Assembly: GCA_039801465.1 (NCBI GenBank)
Contig: JBDRUT010000007.1
Span: forward strand, 1 to 64,000
Origin: JAOABV01 sp039801465
Lineage (GTDB): Bacteria; Hydrothermota; Tepidihabitantia; Tepidihabitantales; CAIPLT01
DNA: 64,000 nucleotides
Reading direction: 5' to 3'
Within the stretch, counting starts at the first letter, position 1. Each line of letters begins with the position of its first letter. Of the stretch, positions 47,008 to 55,127 are shown piece by piece. A model generated the notes under the pieces. That model did not search any database and had not been told where the DNA came from. It was given only the letters and a program-made list of their open reading frames with translations. Both the position numbers and the translations under genes were made by a program.

Positions 47008-48420
47008 ATGGCTAATCAAGAAATTCGCGTTCGTATTGCACCGAGTCCGACTGGGGCGGTTCATGTTGGATTAGTTCGTTCTGCTCTGTATAACTGGTTA
47101 TTTGCTCGGCATCACAACGGCAAATTTATCTTACGCATTGAGGATACTGATGTTACTCGGTCAACTCAAGAGTCAGTTCAAGCGATTATTGAAGGTTTTA
47201 AATGGGTCGGACTTGATTGGGATGAAGGTCCTTATTTCCAATCGCAAAGACTTGATATTTATCGAAAGTATGCACAGAGCCTTTTAACTGAAGGAAAAGC
47301 CTATTATTGCTATTGTAATCCGGAAGAACTTGAAGCCGAACGACAAAAGGCTTGGCAAAGAAAAATTGCCTGGAAATATGACCGACGGTGTTATAATCTT
47401 GATGCCGAAACAAAGGCAAAATATGAGAAGGAAAATCGACCAAAGGCAATACGATTTTTAGTTCCAAGTAAACCAGTAATTTTCCAAGACCTGATTCACG
47501 GTGCAATAAAAAAAGAACCACAAGATATTGAGGATTTTATAATTATGCGTGCGGATAATACACCGACTTATAATTTTGCAGTTGTGATTGATGATGCGGA
47601 AATGAAAATTTCCCATATTATCCGGGCAGTGGAACATATTGCTAATACACCGAAACAGATATTATTATATGAAGCATTCGGTTTTCCAATACCTAATTTT
47701 GCTCATTTGCCATTAATACTCGGCACGGACAAGAAAAAACTTTCTAAACGACATGGTGCACTTTCGCTTTGGGAATATAAAAAAGCCGGCTATTTGCCTG
47801 ATGCCCTAATAAACTTTTTAGCATTACTCGGTTGGTCACCAGGTGGTGATTTAGAGATTATGACTCGCGAGCAGATGATTAAACTCTTTTCTTTAGAACG
47901 CGTCAATAAAGCGAATGCGATTTTTGATATTAAGAAATTGGAATGGATGAATAGTGTCTATATTAAGAATATGAAGAACGAAGACCTATATCACGCATTG
48001 TTACCTTATCTTGAGGAAATCAACATCCACCCTACGGATAAAAAGCAATTCTATAGAATCTTAGATATAACCAAAGTCCGCGTTCGCACTCTAATTGAAT
48101 TAAGGGATATGATTTCTGCGTTTTATACTAAAGATGTGAGATATGATATGTCAGCAGTTGAGAAATATATTACTTCAAAAACTAAAGACTATTTAAAAGA
48201 ACTGTGTTTACGATTTGAAAAATTGGAGGAGTTCACTGCAGCAAATTTAGAAAATGAGCTAAGAAAATTAGCCGAGGAATTGGGTCTAAAAGCAGCAGAT
48301 TTAGTTCATCCTTGCCGTGTTGCCTTAACCGGCAAATCAGTCGGACCACCATTATTTGAAACTATAGAATTATTAGGTAAGAATACAGTTATCGAGCGAT
48401 TGAATAATATTATTCAATAA
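47008..48420 (+). CDS. gltX: Glutamate-tRNA ligase
   Basis: A 470-residue class I synthetase. RIAPSPTGAVHVGLVRSALY holds the HIGH-type motif (HVGL) and DKKKLSKRHG the KMSKS-type motif. The YNFAVVIDDAEMKISHIIRA region and a C-terminal helical anticodon-binding part are present. It charges tRNA-Glu, and possibly tRNA-Gln where GlnRS is missing. A strong terminator follows. Confidence 0.95.
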   Translation: MANQEIRVRIAPSPTGAVHVGLVRSALYNWLFARHHNGKFILRIEDTDVTRSTQESVQAIIEGFKWVGLDWDEGPYFQSQRLDIYRKYAQSLLTEGKAYYCYCNPEELEAERQKAWQRKIAWKYDRRCYNLDAETKAKYEKENRPKAIRFLVPSKPVIFQDLIHGAIKKEPQDIEDFIIMRADNTPTYNFAVVIDDAEMKISHIIRAVEHIANTPKQILLYEAFGFPIPNFAHLPLILGTDKKKLSKRHGALSLWEYKKAGYLPDALINFLALLGWSPGGDLEIMTREQMIKLFSLERVNKANAIFDIKKLEWMNSVYIKNMKNEDLYHALLPYLEEINIHPTDKKQFYRILDITKVRVRTLIELRDMISAFYTKDVRYDMSAVEKYITSKTKDYLKELCLRFEKLEEFTAANLENELRKLAEELGLKAADLVHPCRVALTGKSVGPPLFETIELLGKNTVIERLNNIIQ

Positions 48421-48526
48421 AACCAAATCTACTTCAAATTAAAAAGATTGCCACTGAACAAACTAAGACATAATTTAGGTTATTAAAAAGTGTTCCGAAT
48501 AATATTTAAGATGTTGAACCATGTCG

Positions 48527-48571
48527 ACCTCACTGCACGCGTCATAGCTTCGCGACCAGCATGACAGAAGT
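48527..48571. repeat. Fragment of a dispersed intergenic element
   Basis: A GC-richer piece (GACCTCACTGCACGCG ... GCGACCAGCATGACAG) in the gltX 3' spacer resembles the ends of the [12 protein letters not shown] dispersed repeat also seen at 14330-14420. Identification is by eye and weak. Confidence 0.35.
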
Positions 48572-48626
48572 AAGACGACAAAAAGAAAAATATCATAACT
48601 CTAAACTAATTACACAGAACTTATAT

Positions 48627-48667
48627 GGGTGCGACGCTTCAAACTAAGTCGCACCCATTTTATTATG
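48627..48667. terminator. Rho-independent terminator between gltX and the convergent gene
   Basis: A perfect 11-bp stem, ATGGGTGCGAC (48627-48637) with GTCGCACCCAT (48650-48660), has a 12-nt loop and is followed by TTTATT. It lies between convergent genes and can serve both. Confidence 0.9.
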
Positions 48668-48670
48668 TGT

Positions 48671-49042
48671 TTATAATGTTGAAGCGGTTAAAGTGAATAC
48701 GGTATTTCGGATGCGTTCCAGAATATCTTTATCAAAACCGCGTGTTTGCCATTTTGCCATTACTGCATCAACTTCTCGCAAGAGTTGTTTGCCTAAAAGC
48801 CTTTTACTCAAACGATAGGTTTCTCGTGCGAAATTAAGATACGGCGGATTTAATGAGGAACTTAAGCCAATCTCACCGAGAATTATCTTGACTTCATTCT
48901 CAATTTCAACTAATGCGGGAAATTCGGTTTCAATTTGCGATTTCATCATCGGTTTTAAGTTCGCAAGCTTTTCACTTAAGACACCGCCACTTAGTTTCAA
49001 ATCCCATTTCTCAATGCGTCGCAATGCATTTCTAACTGCCAT
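48671..49042 (-). CDS. Conserved-looking helical protein of unknown function
   Basis: A 123-residue protein, mostly helical and basic (MAVRNALRRIEKWDLKLSGG). No motif or family is recognised. An upstream GTG at 49051 is in frame, but an AGGTGA ribosome-site-like sequence 6 nt before ATG 49042 favours the shorter form. It shares a bidirectional terminator with gltX. Codon use resembles the neighbours. Confidence 0.6.
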   Translation of the reverse strand: MAVRNALRRIEKWDLKLSGGVLSEKLANLKPMMKSQIETEFPALVEIENEVKIILGEIGLSSSLNPPYLNFARETYRLSKRLLGKQLLREVDAVMAKWQTRGFDKDILERIRNTVFTLTASTL

Positions 49043-49298
49043 ATTTATCACCTACCTTTCTAAATTAAGTTTTAGCCAAGCGTTATTGGCCATCTATAAT
49101 GCTAAGACGCATAAAAAACCTATTTTGGGGAAAAAACTTTTATTTTATTACATTCTTAATACAAACATTAAATATAATATTTGTTCTTATCACCAATAAC
49201 TCTTTAATTTTCAGTTACTTGCCGATTAGAAAATCTCAAATAATCACAGATTGACACTAAGGAAAACCGGAAAACTTCTAATGAATTATACCTTAAAA

Positions 49299-49389
49299 TA
49301 TTAGATTTAGTGGAGAAATAAAGAAGAATTCCCAAAAACATAAAAGTATTAGATTTGGTGGAGAATTAGGAAAGAATTACAAAAAACAT
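49299..49389. repeat. 48-bp tandem repeat, two copies
   Basis: Copies share TATTAGATTT, GTGGAGAA, AAGAATT and AAAAACAT in the same order, offset 48 bp. Confidence 0.65.
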
Positions 49390-49920
49390 AGGCGTAGAAA
49401 ACTTGTGCAAAATCTGACCAAACTCATTATAACTTTTAAGAGCAGTAAATTCAAAACCAGAACCGATTTAAAAATCTGACCCCTAATTTTATTAAGTATT
49501 TGATTTTGTGAAAGATATAAGAAGTTCTTTAAGGGGCTAGGGTAGGGCTAGCTTAAACCTAACCTATTCTTAATATGTTGCTGACAAGAACTTACCATTT
49601 ATACGGCATACTATGTCGCGTATAGGATAGGTTAATGATACTATTAAAATTATAGATTTTAAGATTCTTAATTTATCTTTATGAATATTTGATAGACGAA
49701 CCGTTAATATACTATTTAAGTTGAAAATTACCTGAGATATTTCAGAGAGTATAAAGTATTTTTGAAGGATGTCAATTATATAAACTAATTGATTATCAAA
49801 TGATTAGCGCAATCAGAATATTTTAAGATTCAAATTCAAAACAAATTTTAGTAGGTTTAGAGTTAAAGTTCTTTTTTTAAGATATTATATTATTTCAATG
49901 TTATCAAAATTGGGGAGGAG

Positions 49921-50036
49921 CGATTTTATGGTAAATTTATGATAGAAATTTAGACAATATATACTAATCAAGCCATCTCACTTAAACCTAAGCCATTTGG
50001 CGATCTAATGATAAATTTAAGATAGAAATTTATACG
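49921..50036. repeat. 80-bp tandem repeat, two copies
   Basis: The 32-bp cores CGATTTTATGGTAAATTT... and CGATCTAATGATAAATTT... lie 80 bp apart and both continue GATAGAAATTTA; the second copy ends 27 bp before the acylphosphatase stop. Confidence 0.65.
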
Positions 50037-50062
50037 CTGTTTTTAGGTCGGGAGAATTTTAG

Positions 50063-50344
50063 TTAATAAATGATTTGGAAATCTTGGAACTCATTAGTAC
50101 ATTCTTGCCTTTTGACTTGACAATCTTTAACAATTGCTGAAGCCGGACCGATTTTGACTGCTTCAATTAATTTATCCAATTTATCTTTTTCGCCTTCAGC
50201 AACAATTTCTACATTGCCATCATCAGTATTTCTTACCCATCCAGTAAGTCCTAGGCTTTGTGCTTTTCTACGGGTAAAATCCCGAAAAAAGACTCCCTGA
50301 ACCCGACCAGAAACAATAATATGAACTCGCTCTTTATTTTCCAT
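50063..50344 (-). CDS. acyP: Acylphosphatase
   Basis: A 93-residue enzyme hydrolysing acyl phosphates. The phosphate loop is VSGRVQGVFFRDFTRRKA, with the catalytic Arg in VFFRDF and the Asn in GWVRNTDDGNVEIVAEG. An upstream in-frame start exists at 50365, but AAAGGAG 8 nt before ATG 50344 sets this start. The stop of the methyltransferase gene lies 4 nt upstream, so the two are coupled. Confidence 0.92.
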   Translation of the reverse strand: MENKERVHIIVSGRVQGVFFRDFTRRKAQSLGLTGWVRNTDDGNVEIVAEGEKDKLDKLIEAVKIGPASAIVKDCQVKRQECTNEFQDFQIIY

Positions 50345-50348
50345 TTTT

Positions 50349-51089
50349 TTATCTCCTTTCGGCAATGATAATCATTCGTTTAGAATCTAAACTAAAAGGA
50401 TTACTATTCCAATCAGAAAACATTTTGTATATGCTCATACCTACTTTTGCTAAGAGCGATTTAATTTCATTCGGCGTATACAGTCTAACAGAAAATGGTT
50501 TATCTTTTCTTTTACCGTCTCTAATCACAATCCTTTGATTGTAAATGCGTTTGGTCTTTTTATCATATTTATTACGCTCAATCATCAAATCTTTGCCTTT
50601 TTCAATTACAATATATGGTAGAAAGTTCTTCAATAAAGCATCACGATTAAAAGTGTCAAAACAGAACAATCCTTTTGGTTTGAGCGCTTGGCTAATATTT
50701 TTTAGAACCTTAAGATTCTCCGCGTCGTTAAAATATCCGAAAGAAGTAAACAGCAACATTATTCTATCAAATTCATTATAGAATCTTATTTGTCGCATAT
50801 CCTGTTGAATATATTTCACTTTCAATTTTCTCAGTTTGGCTTCTTTTTTAGCAATATCCAAAAATTCTTTTGTAATATCAACACCAGTTACATTATAGCC
50901 AAGTTTGGCTAACCGGTTTGAATGCCGACCATAACCGCAAGCCAAGTCCAGAATCTTCATATCTTTTTTTAGTTTAAGTTCCCGAATCAGAAAATTTACT
51001 TCTATTTTAGTTCTTTCCTCAGTTAGAATATCCTGATAGAAGTATAGATAATCTTTTGGTTCAAATACTGCCTTAAAATCGAATAACAT
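50349..51089 (-). CDS. Class I SAM-dependent methyltransferase
   Basis: A 246-residue methyltransferase. Motif I is LDLACGYGRHSNRLAKLGY, followed by VTGVDITKEFLDIAKKEA and a QQDMRQIRF motif; the region after is typical of the Methyltransf_25 group. Substrate unknown. A copy of its first 30 codons lies directly upstream (51126-51257). It is in operon with acylphosphatase. Confidence 0.85.
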   Translation of the reverse strand: MLFDFKAVFEPKDYLYFYQDILTEERTKIEVNFLIRELKLKKDMKILDLACGYGRHSNRLAKLGYNVTGVDITKEFLDIAKKEAKLRKLKVKYIQQDMRQIRFYNEFDRIMLLFTSFGYFNDAENLKVLKNISQALKPKGLFCFDTFNRDALLKNFLPYIVIEKGKDLMIERNKYDKKTKRIYNQRIVIRDGKRKDKPFSVRLYTPNEIKSLLAKVGMSIYKMFSDWNSNPFSLDSKRMIIIAERR

Positions 51090-51125
51090 CTTTGATTTTA
51101 GTTTTGGCTTGCTTAGTTTAGAAAT

Positions 51126-51257
51126 CTATTCTTTCTTAAGCCCGAGCACTTTTATTGAGAAATTTGCTTGCTGGTTAGTTTGCCTGTTAGTTAAAATGTC
51201 TTGATTAACATATAGATAATCTTTGGGTTTAAGAACAGCCTTAAAATCAATCAACAT
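51126..51257 (-). pseudogene. Duplicated head of the methyltransferase gene
   Basis: A 43-residue ORF reads MLIDFKAVLKPKDYLYVNQD, against MLFDFKAVFEPKDYLYFYQD in the intact gene, keeps similarity for about 20 codons, ends LGLKKE and stops. The DNA period is 168 bp (TATAGATAATCTTT at 51043 and 51211). It may still be translated as a short peptide ahead of the real gene. Confidence 0.85.
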
Positions 51258-51293
51258 CTTCGGTTTTAATCTTAGCCTGTTTAGAGATTATAC

Positions 51294-53447
51294 CTATTTT
51301 TTAATTATAATCGTTTTGTAAGATAAACTTTTATTATTTTCTTTTATTCGTAAAATGTAACAACCAGTTGGCAGAGCGTTTAGGGCAAAAGAATTCCCAT
51401 TTAATTTTTGATTATAAACTCGCGTTCCTTGCATATTAAATAGTTCTATCTCAAAATTACTATTAGGCTCTATACGGAGAATCGAGATTGTTCGATTGTT
51501 AAAGAGAATTGTTGGAACAATTAACGAAGATAGCCGGTTTACATTATTTTCTTCAGAGATTCCAGTTGGTGCAACATAAGTATAAGCAACAACTCTGTCA
51601 TTAGTTGGGTCAACATCATTAGCCAATTTAGTTGAACACTTGACGACATAATAGCCAGTATCATTTGCCAACCAGATTGAATCAAATACGACTTCAATTT
51701 CAATTCCGGCTCCAACTCTTGTCCGTTTAATTGTTTGCCAATTTCCGATAATAAAATCAATATCAAAAATCTCTGCGATATTTCCATAATTTTTAACCAT
51801 TGCCCGTGGTTGAATATAAGTGCCTTGAATGGTATTTGTCGGAGGGTCGAGAATTAAAGTTGCTCCGACATCTTTTACTCGGACAAAAGTTTGGCCCGAA
51901 ATACAATCATTATTAGGTCTTTCATCCTGGGCTAAAAGTGTTGTGCATTGATAAGCATTATAGTTTCGAATTCTTAGCGTGCAAACCGGAAAATTTATTA
52001 CACTCGAATCACCGGGATTCAATGACAGATTCTGGATATTGGAATAATTATTCCCGATTATAAGTTTAACCGCAAATGACTCATAATTAAGACCATAGTT
52101 TTTTACAATCGCTTGGGGAGTTATTACTGTTCCTGAATCGACTATCGTTGAAAAACCAGACAATCTCTCAACACCGACATCGTGAAGAATTCTCAAATTG
52201 GCGGAATAAGTAAATGGCAAAGAACCTGTGGCATATTCCCATTGAGTCAAAACCGGAATCAGCGCAAAATGGTCTCTGTTCTGCCAGGGAAAAGAATCAC
52301 TACCATTTGCTTGAGAATTAAGTGTTAATTCATAGACTGTGGAAAGACCGTTAGGCTGATAACCGACTACAAAACACGCCCAGCGATATAAACTTTGAGC
52401 ATTAAAGTTGATAAAGAATTTTCCACCACCATTAGAAAATTGCACATAGTTTGTGCCACCGTTATTTGAGATTGGATAATTACCTTGGTCACCTGATGCT
52501 GGATATGAACTATGTGTGCGGAGAATTCGTGCTGATGGCATAAGATGACCTTCTTTATAAAAATTTATTGTATCTGCTCTTGAACCAGTAAAATAACGCC
52601 AAAGTGCATATTGTTTGAGCGCAGTTGCTAAACTTGAGCCATATTGATAGGTTAAGACATAATCAATTCCTGAAAGAGTGTTTTGTCCGGAAATTTGTCC
52701 TTGATAGTGCCACATTTGACGCACACAATCAATACCATAAGATTCGCTCAAAAACATTGGCCAAATTCCGCCCGCATACCAATAAAGATTTGTTCCTGTA
52801 GTAATTGGAAGATGTGGACTGTCAAGTGGATTGGGTGATGTTGATAAATACCCAACATAATCATTTATATTATCATAACATTGTTCTTCCATCCAGACTG
52901 CACAGTTCTCCATCCACCAAGTTCCTTCAGCACTGCTATAACGAAATTCAAGTGCATGACATAATTCATGGGAAACTGTCGCTTTAAGGCTATTAAGGTC
53001 AAGATTAGTAGTTATCCGAATATGTGAACATACTCCATCAGGATAAGGAGTAGAATAGCCATACTCAGCATAAGTAACACCAGCAATGCCTGAAGATAAA
53101 GTTTTAATATAAAAATCGTAGCGGTCATCGCCACCTTGCCCGAAATCCGGTGGTGGTGCAATCCAACCTAAAGAATCAACTTCTTTTGCCCAACAATATT
53201 GGATAAAACTTGCCATTGATTCGGCATAAGCTAAACTGACTGCATCTACTCCTTGTCGAGTAAAATGCACTCGGAACAACGGTCGGTCAATGTATTCAAC
53301 GGGTCCTGAGAGAGTTGGACGGACAGGCAATTTGCCCGCACGAAATTCTTCAAGTGCTTGTGGTGTTCCACACCAGCCTTTGATTTCTTCAGCACTGGTG
53401 ATTCTCACTAAAAGTAAAGATATCAATATCAGTAATATTTTTTTCAT
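51294..53447 (-). CDS. Secreted HExxH metallopeptidase (MXAN_6640-like) with type IX sorting tail
   Basis: A 717-residue secreted protein. Signal peptide MKKILLILISLLLVRITSA; peptidase domain with DRPLFRVHFTR, GGDDRYDFYI and zinc motif HELCHALEF, followed by WWMENCAVWMEEQ whose Glu may be the third ligand. Two CARDB-like domains follow (GVERLSGFSTIVDSGTVITP, VGATLILDPPTNTI), and the last 70 residues form a type IX sorting tail (FEIELFNMQGTRVYN, LPTGCYILRI). The ATG at 53447 is preferred to an upstream start, since the signal peptide begins there. Confidence 0.83.
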   Translation of the reverse strand: MKKILLILISLLLVRITSAEEIKGWCGTPQALEEFRAGKLPVRPTLSGPVEYIDRPLFRVHFTRQGVDAVSLAYAESMASFIQYCWAKEVDSLGWIAPPPDFGQGGDDRYDFYIKTLSSGIAGVTYAEYGYSTPYPDGVCSHIRITTNLDLNSLKATVSHELCHALEFRYSSAEGTWWMENCAVWMEEQCYDNINDYVGYLSTSPNPLDSPHLPITTGTNLYWYAGGIWPMFLSESYGIDCVRQMWHYQGQISGQNTLSGIDYVLTYQYGSSLATALKQYALWRYFTGSRADTINFYKEGHLMPSARILRTHSSYPASGDQGNYPISNNGGTNYVQFSNGGGKFFINFNAQSLYRWACFVVGYQPNGLSTVYELTLNSQANGSDSFPWQNRDHFALIPVLTQWEYATGSLPFTYSANLRILHDVGVERLSGFSTIVDSGTVITPQAIVKNYGLNYESFAVKLIIGNNYSNIQNLSLNPGDSSVINFPVCTLRIRNYNAYQCTTLLAQDERPNNDCISGQTFVRVKDVGATLILDPPTNTIQGTYIQPRAMVKNYGNIAEIFDIDFIIGNWQTIKRTRVGAGIEIEVVFDSIWLANDTGYYVVKCSTKLANDVDPTNDRVVAYTYVAPTGISEENNVNRLSSLIVPTILFNNRTISILRIEPNSNFEIELFNMQGTRVYNQKLNGNSFALNALPTGCYILRIKENNKSLSYKTIIIKK

Positions 53448-53504
53448 AACAAAAATATTAACATAAACTTTTAGACGACGCAAGGGAAATATTATAGTGC
53501 TTGC

Positions 53505-54698
53505 TTATTTGCTAAGAACTTTCTCAATTTTTGGCAATGCCCAATCAATCTCTTCTTTTCTAATAATCAAAGGCGGAGCAAAACGGATGACATAGTCATG
53601 CGTTTCTTTAGCCAATATGCCTTCGTTCATTAACTGTTCGCAATATGGTCGGGCTTTTTCTTTTACTTCAACACCAATCAAAAGTCCTTTGCCTCTTATT
53701 TCTTGAACACAAGATGATTTAATCGTATTTAATTTAATAATGAAGTATTCACCCATGAGTCTCGCATTCTCCATTAAATTCTCTTTAATAATCACATCTA
53801 AAGCCGTCATGCCAACGGCACAAGCCAAAGGATTTCCACCAAAAGTAGAACCATGGTCACCAGGAGTAAAAACATCCATTATCTCGTCATTAGCGCATAT
53901 TGCGGAAACTGGGTAGACTCCTCCGCCTAAGGCTTTGCCTAAAATTAAAATATCCGGAATCGCATCTTCATATTCATAAGCAAACATCTTACCAGTTCTT
54001 CCTAAACCAGTTTGGATTTCATCTAAGATAAAAAGGACATTGTTCGTATGACAGATTTCGCGTGCTTTCTTAAGATAACCGGTTTGGGGTATAACAACTC
54101 CGCCTTCACCTTGAATCGGCTCGACTAAAAAACCAACTGTATTAGGACTAATTGTTTTTTCTAATGCATCTAAGTCGTCATAAGGTATAATCTTAAATCC
54201 CTGGGTATATGGACCAAAACCAAAGCGGTATTGCTCTTCAGATGAAAAACTAATAATAGTTGTGGTTCGTCCGTGAAAATTATTTTCGCAGACAATAATT
54301 TCCGCACAATTTTCTTTAACTCGCTTTTTCAGATAACCCCATTTGCGTGCCGCTTTGATTGCGGTCTCCACTGCTTCGGCACCGGTATTCATCAAAAGCA
54401 CTTTATCTTTATTGGTAATTTCACAAAGATATTTACAAAACTTGGCAAATTGGTCATTATGAAATGCCCGTGATGTCAATGTTAATTTTTCACTTTGTTC
54501 TTTTAGGGTTTGTACAATTTTAGGATGGCAATGTCCTTGATTTAATGCAGAATATGAAGAGAGCATATCCAGATATTTTTTACCTTCAACATCATAAACC
54601 CAAACACCTTTGCCTTGAGAAAGGACAACAGGCAAGGGATTATAATTTCTCGCACTATAGGCAAATGTTTGCTTGATTAATTCTTCACTTAGATTCAT
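53505..54698 (-). CDS. rocD: Ornithine aminotransferase (class III PLP enzyme)
   Basis: A 397-residue enzyme. GKKYLDMLSSYSALNQGHCH is typical of ornithine-oxo-acid aminotransferases, with MNTGAEAVETAIKAARKWGY, FHGRTTTIISFSS, LDEIQTGLGRTG and the PLP lysine in LGKALGGGVYPVSA. It would convert ornithine to glutamate semialdehyde, linking arginine and proline metabolism. Acetylornithine aminotransferase is the alternative. AAAGGAG lies 6 nt before the start. Confidence 0.87.
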   Translation of the reverse strand: MNLSEELIKQTFAYSARNYNPLPVVLSQGKGVWVYDVEGKKYLDMLSSYSALNQGHCHPKIVQTLKEQSEKLTLTSRAFHNDQFAKFCKYLCEITNKDKVLLMNTGAEAVETAIKAARKWGYLKKRVKENCAEIIVCENNFHGRTTTIISFSSEEQYRFGFGPYTQGFKIIPYDDLDALEKTISPNTVGFLVEPIQGEGGVVIPQTGYLKKAREICHTNNVLFILDEIQTGLGRTGKMFAYEYEDAIPDILILGKALGGGVYPVSAICANDEIMDVFTPGDHGSTFGGNPLACAVGMTALDVIIKENLMENARLMGEYFIIKLNTIKSSCVQEIRGKGLLIGVEVKEKARPYCEQLMNEGILAKETHDYVIRFAPPLIIRKEEIDWALPKIEKVLSK

Positions 54699-54760
54699 AA
54701 GTCTCCTTTCTTATCATTAACATATATGAAATTAGTTCATCAATTCAGAACAAAATTTTA

Positions 54761-55126
54761 CTAATATAACATCAAAGCACAAGATAATTGAGTCAAAAAG
54801 TCTTCATACTCATCTTGTGCTAAAGTTAAAAACTTTTCTTTAGGTAATATTAAAATATCAGCAGAAATTGTCTGAACAATATTTATTAAATTAAATACTG
54901 AACCTCTTTCAGTAATAATTGAAACCGCATATCCGTTTCGCTCAAACTCTTCTCTTAAAGAGAACAAATTTTGCCATTGATTTCTTTCTTCTTCAATAGT
55001 TTTTGTCTCGCTCGATTGTGAAAGTAGGCCGGTTAATACAACTTTATGTTGTTCTTTATTCAATAATGGACAAATCCTACTTTTAATCAACTTTTCTTCA
55101 TTCACAACTAAAATTACATTTAACAT
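54761..55126 (-). CDS. UspA-like small protein
   Basis: A 121-residue protein with the length and alternating strand-helix pattern of a universal stress protein (MLNVILVVNEEKLIKSRICP, NIVQTISADILILPKEKF), but without the ATP-binding G-2x-G-9x-G(S/T) motif at its end. It starts 1 nt after the EIIA-permease stop, so it is likely coupled to that transporter. The family assignment is tentative. Confidence 0.5.
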   Translation of the reverse strand: MLNVILVVNEEKLIKSRICPLLNKEQHKVVLTGLLSQSSETKTIEEERNQWQNLFSLREEFERNGYAVSIITERGSVFNLINIVQTISADILILPKEKFLTLAQDEYEDFLTQLSCALMLY

Positions 55127-55127
55127 A

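Larger units (their letters stand above)
49052..50062. other. 1-kb non-coding region with tandem repeats
   Basis: No gene is supported. Two direct repeats stand out: TATTAGATTT-TGGAGAA units 48 bp apart (49299 and 49347), and CGATT-TATG-TAAATTTA-GATAGAAATTTA units 80 bp apart (49921 and 50001). A GC-rich GGGGCTAGGG-TAGGGCTAG stretch at 49533-49551 recalls the palindromes at 7415 and 34719. Confidence 0.6.
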
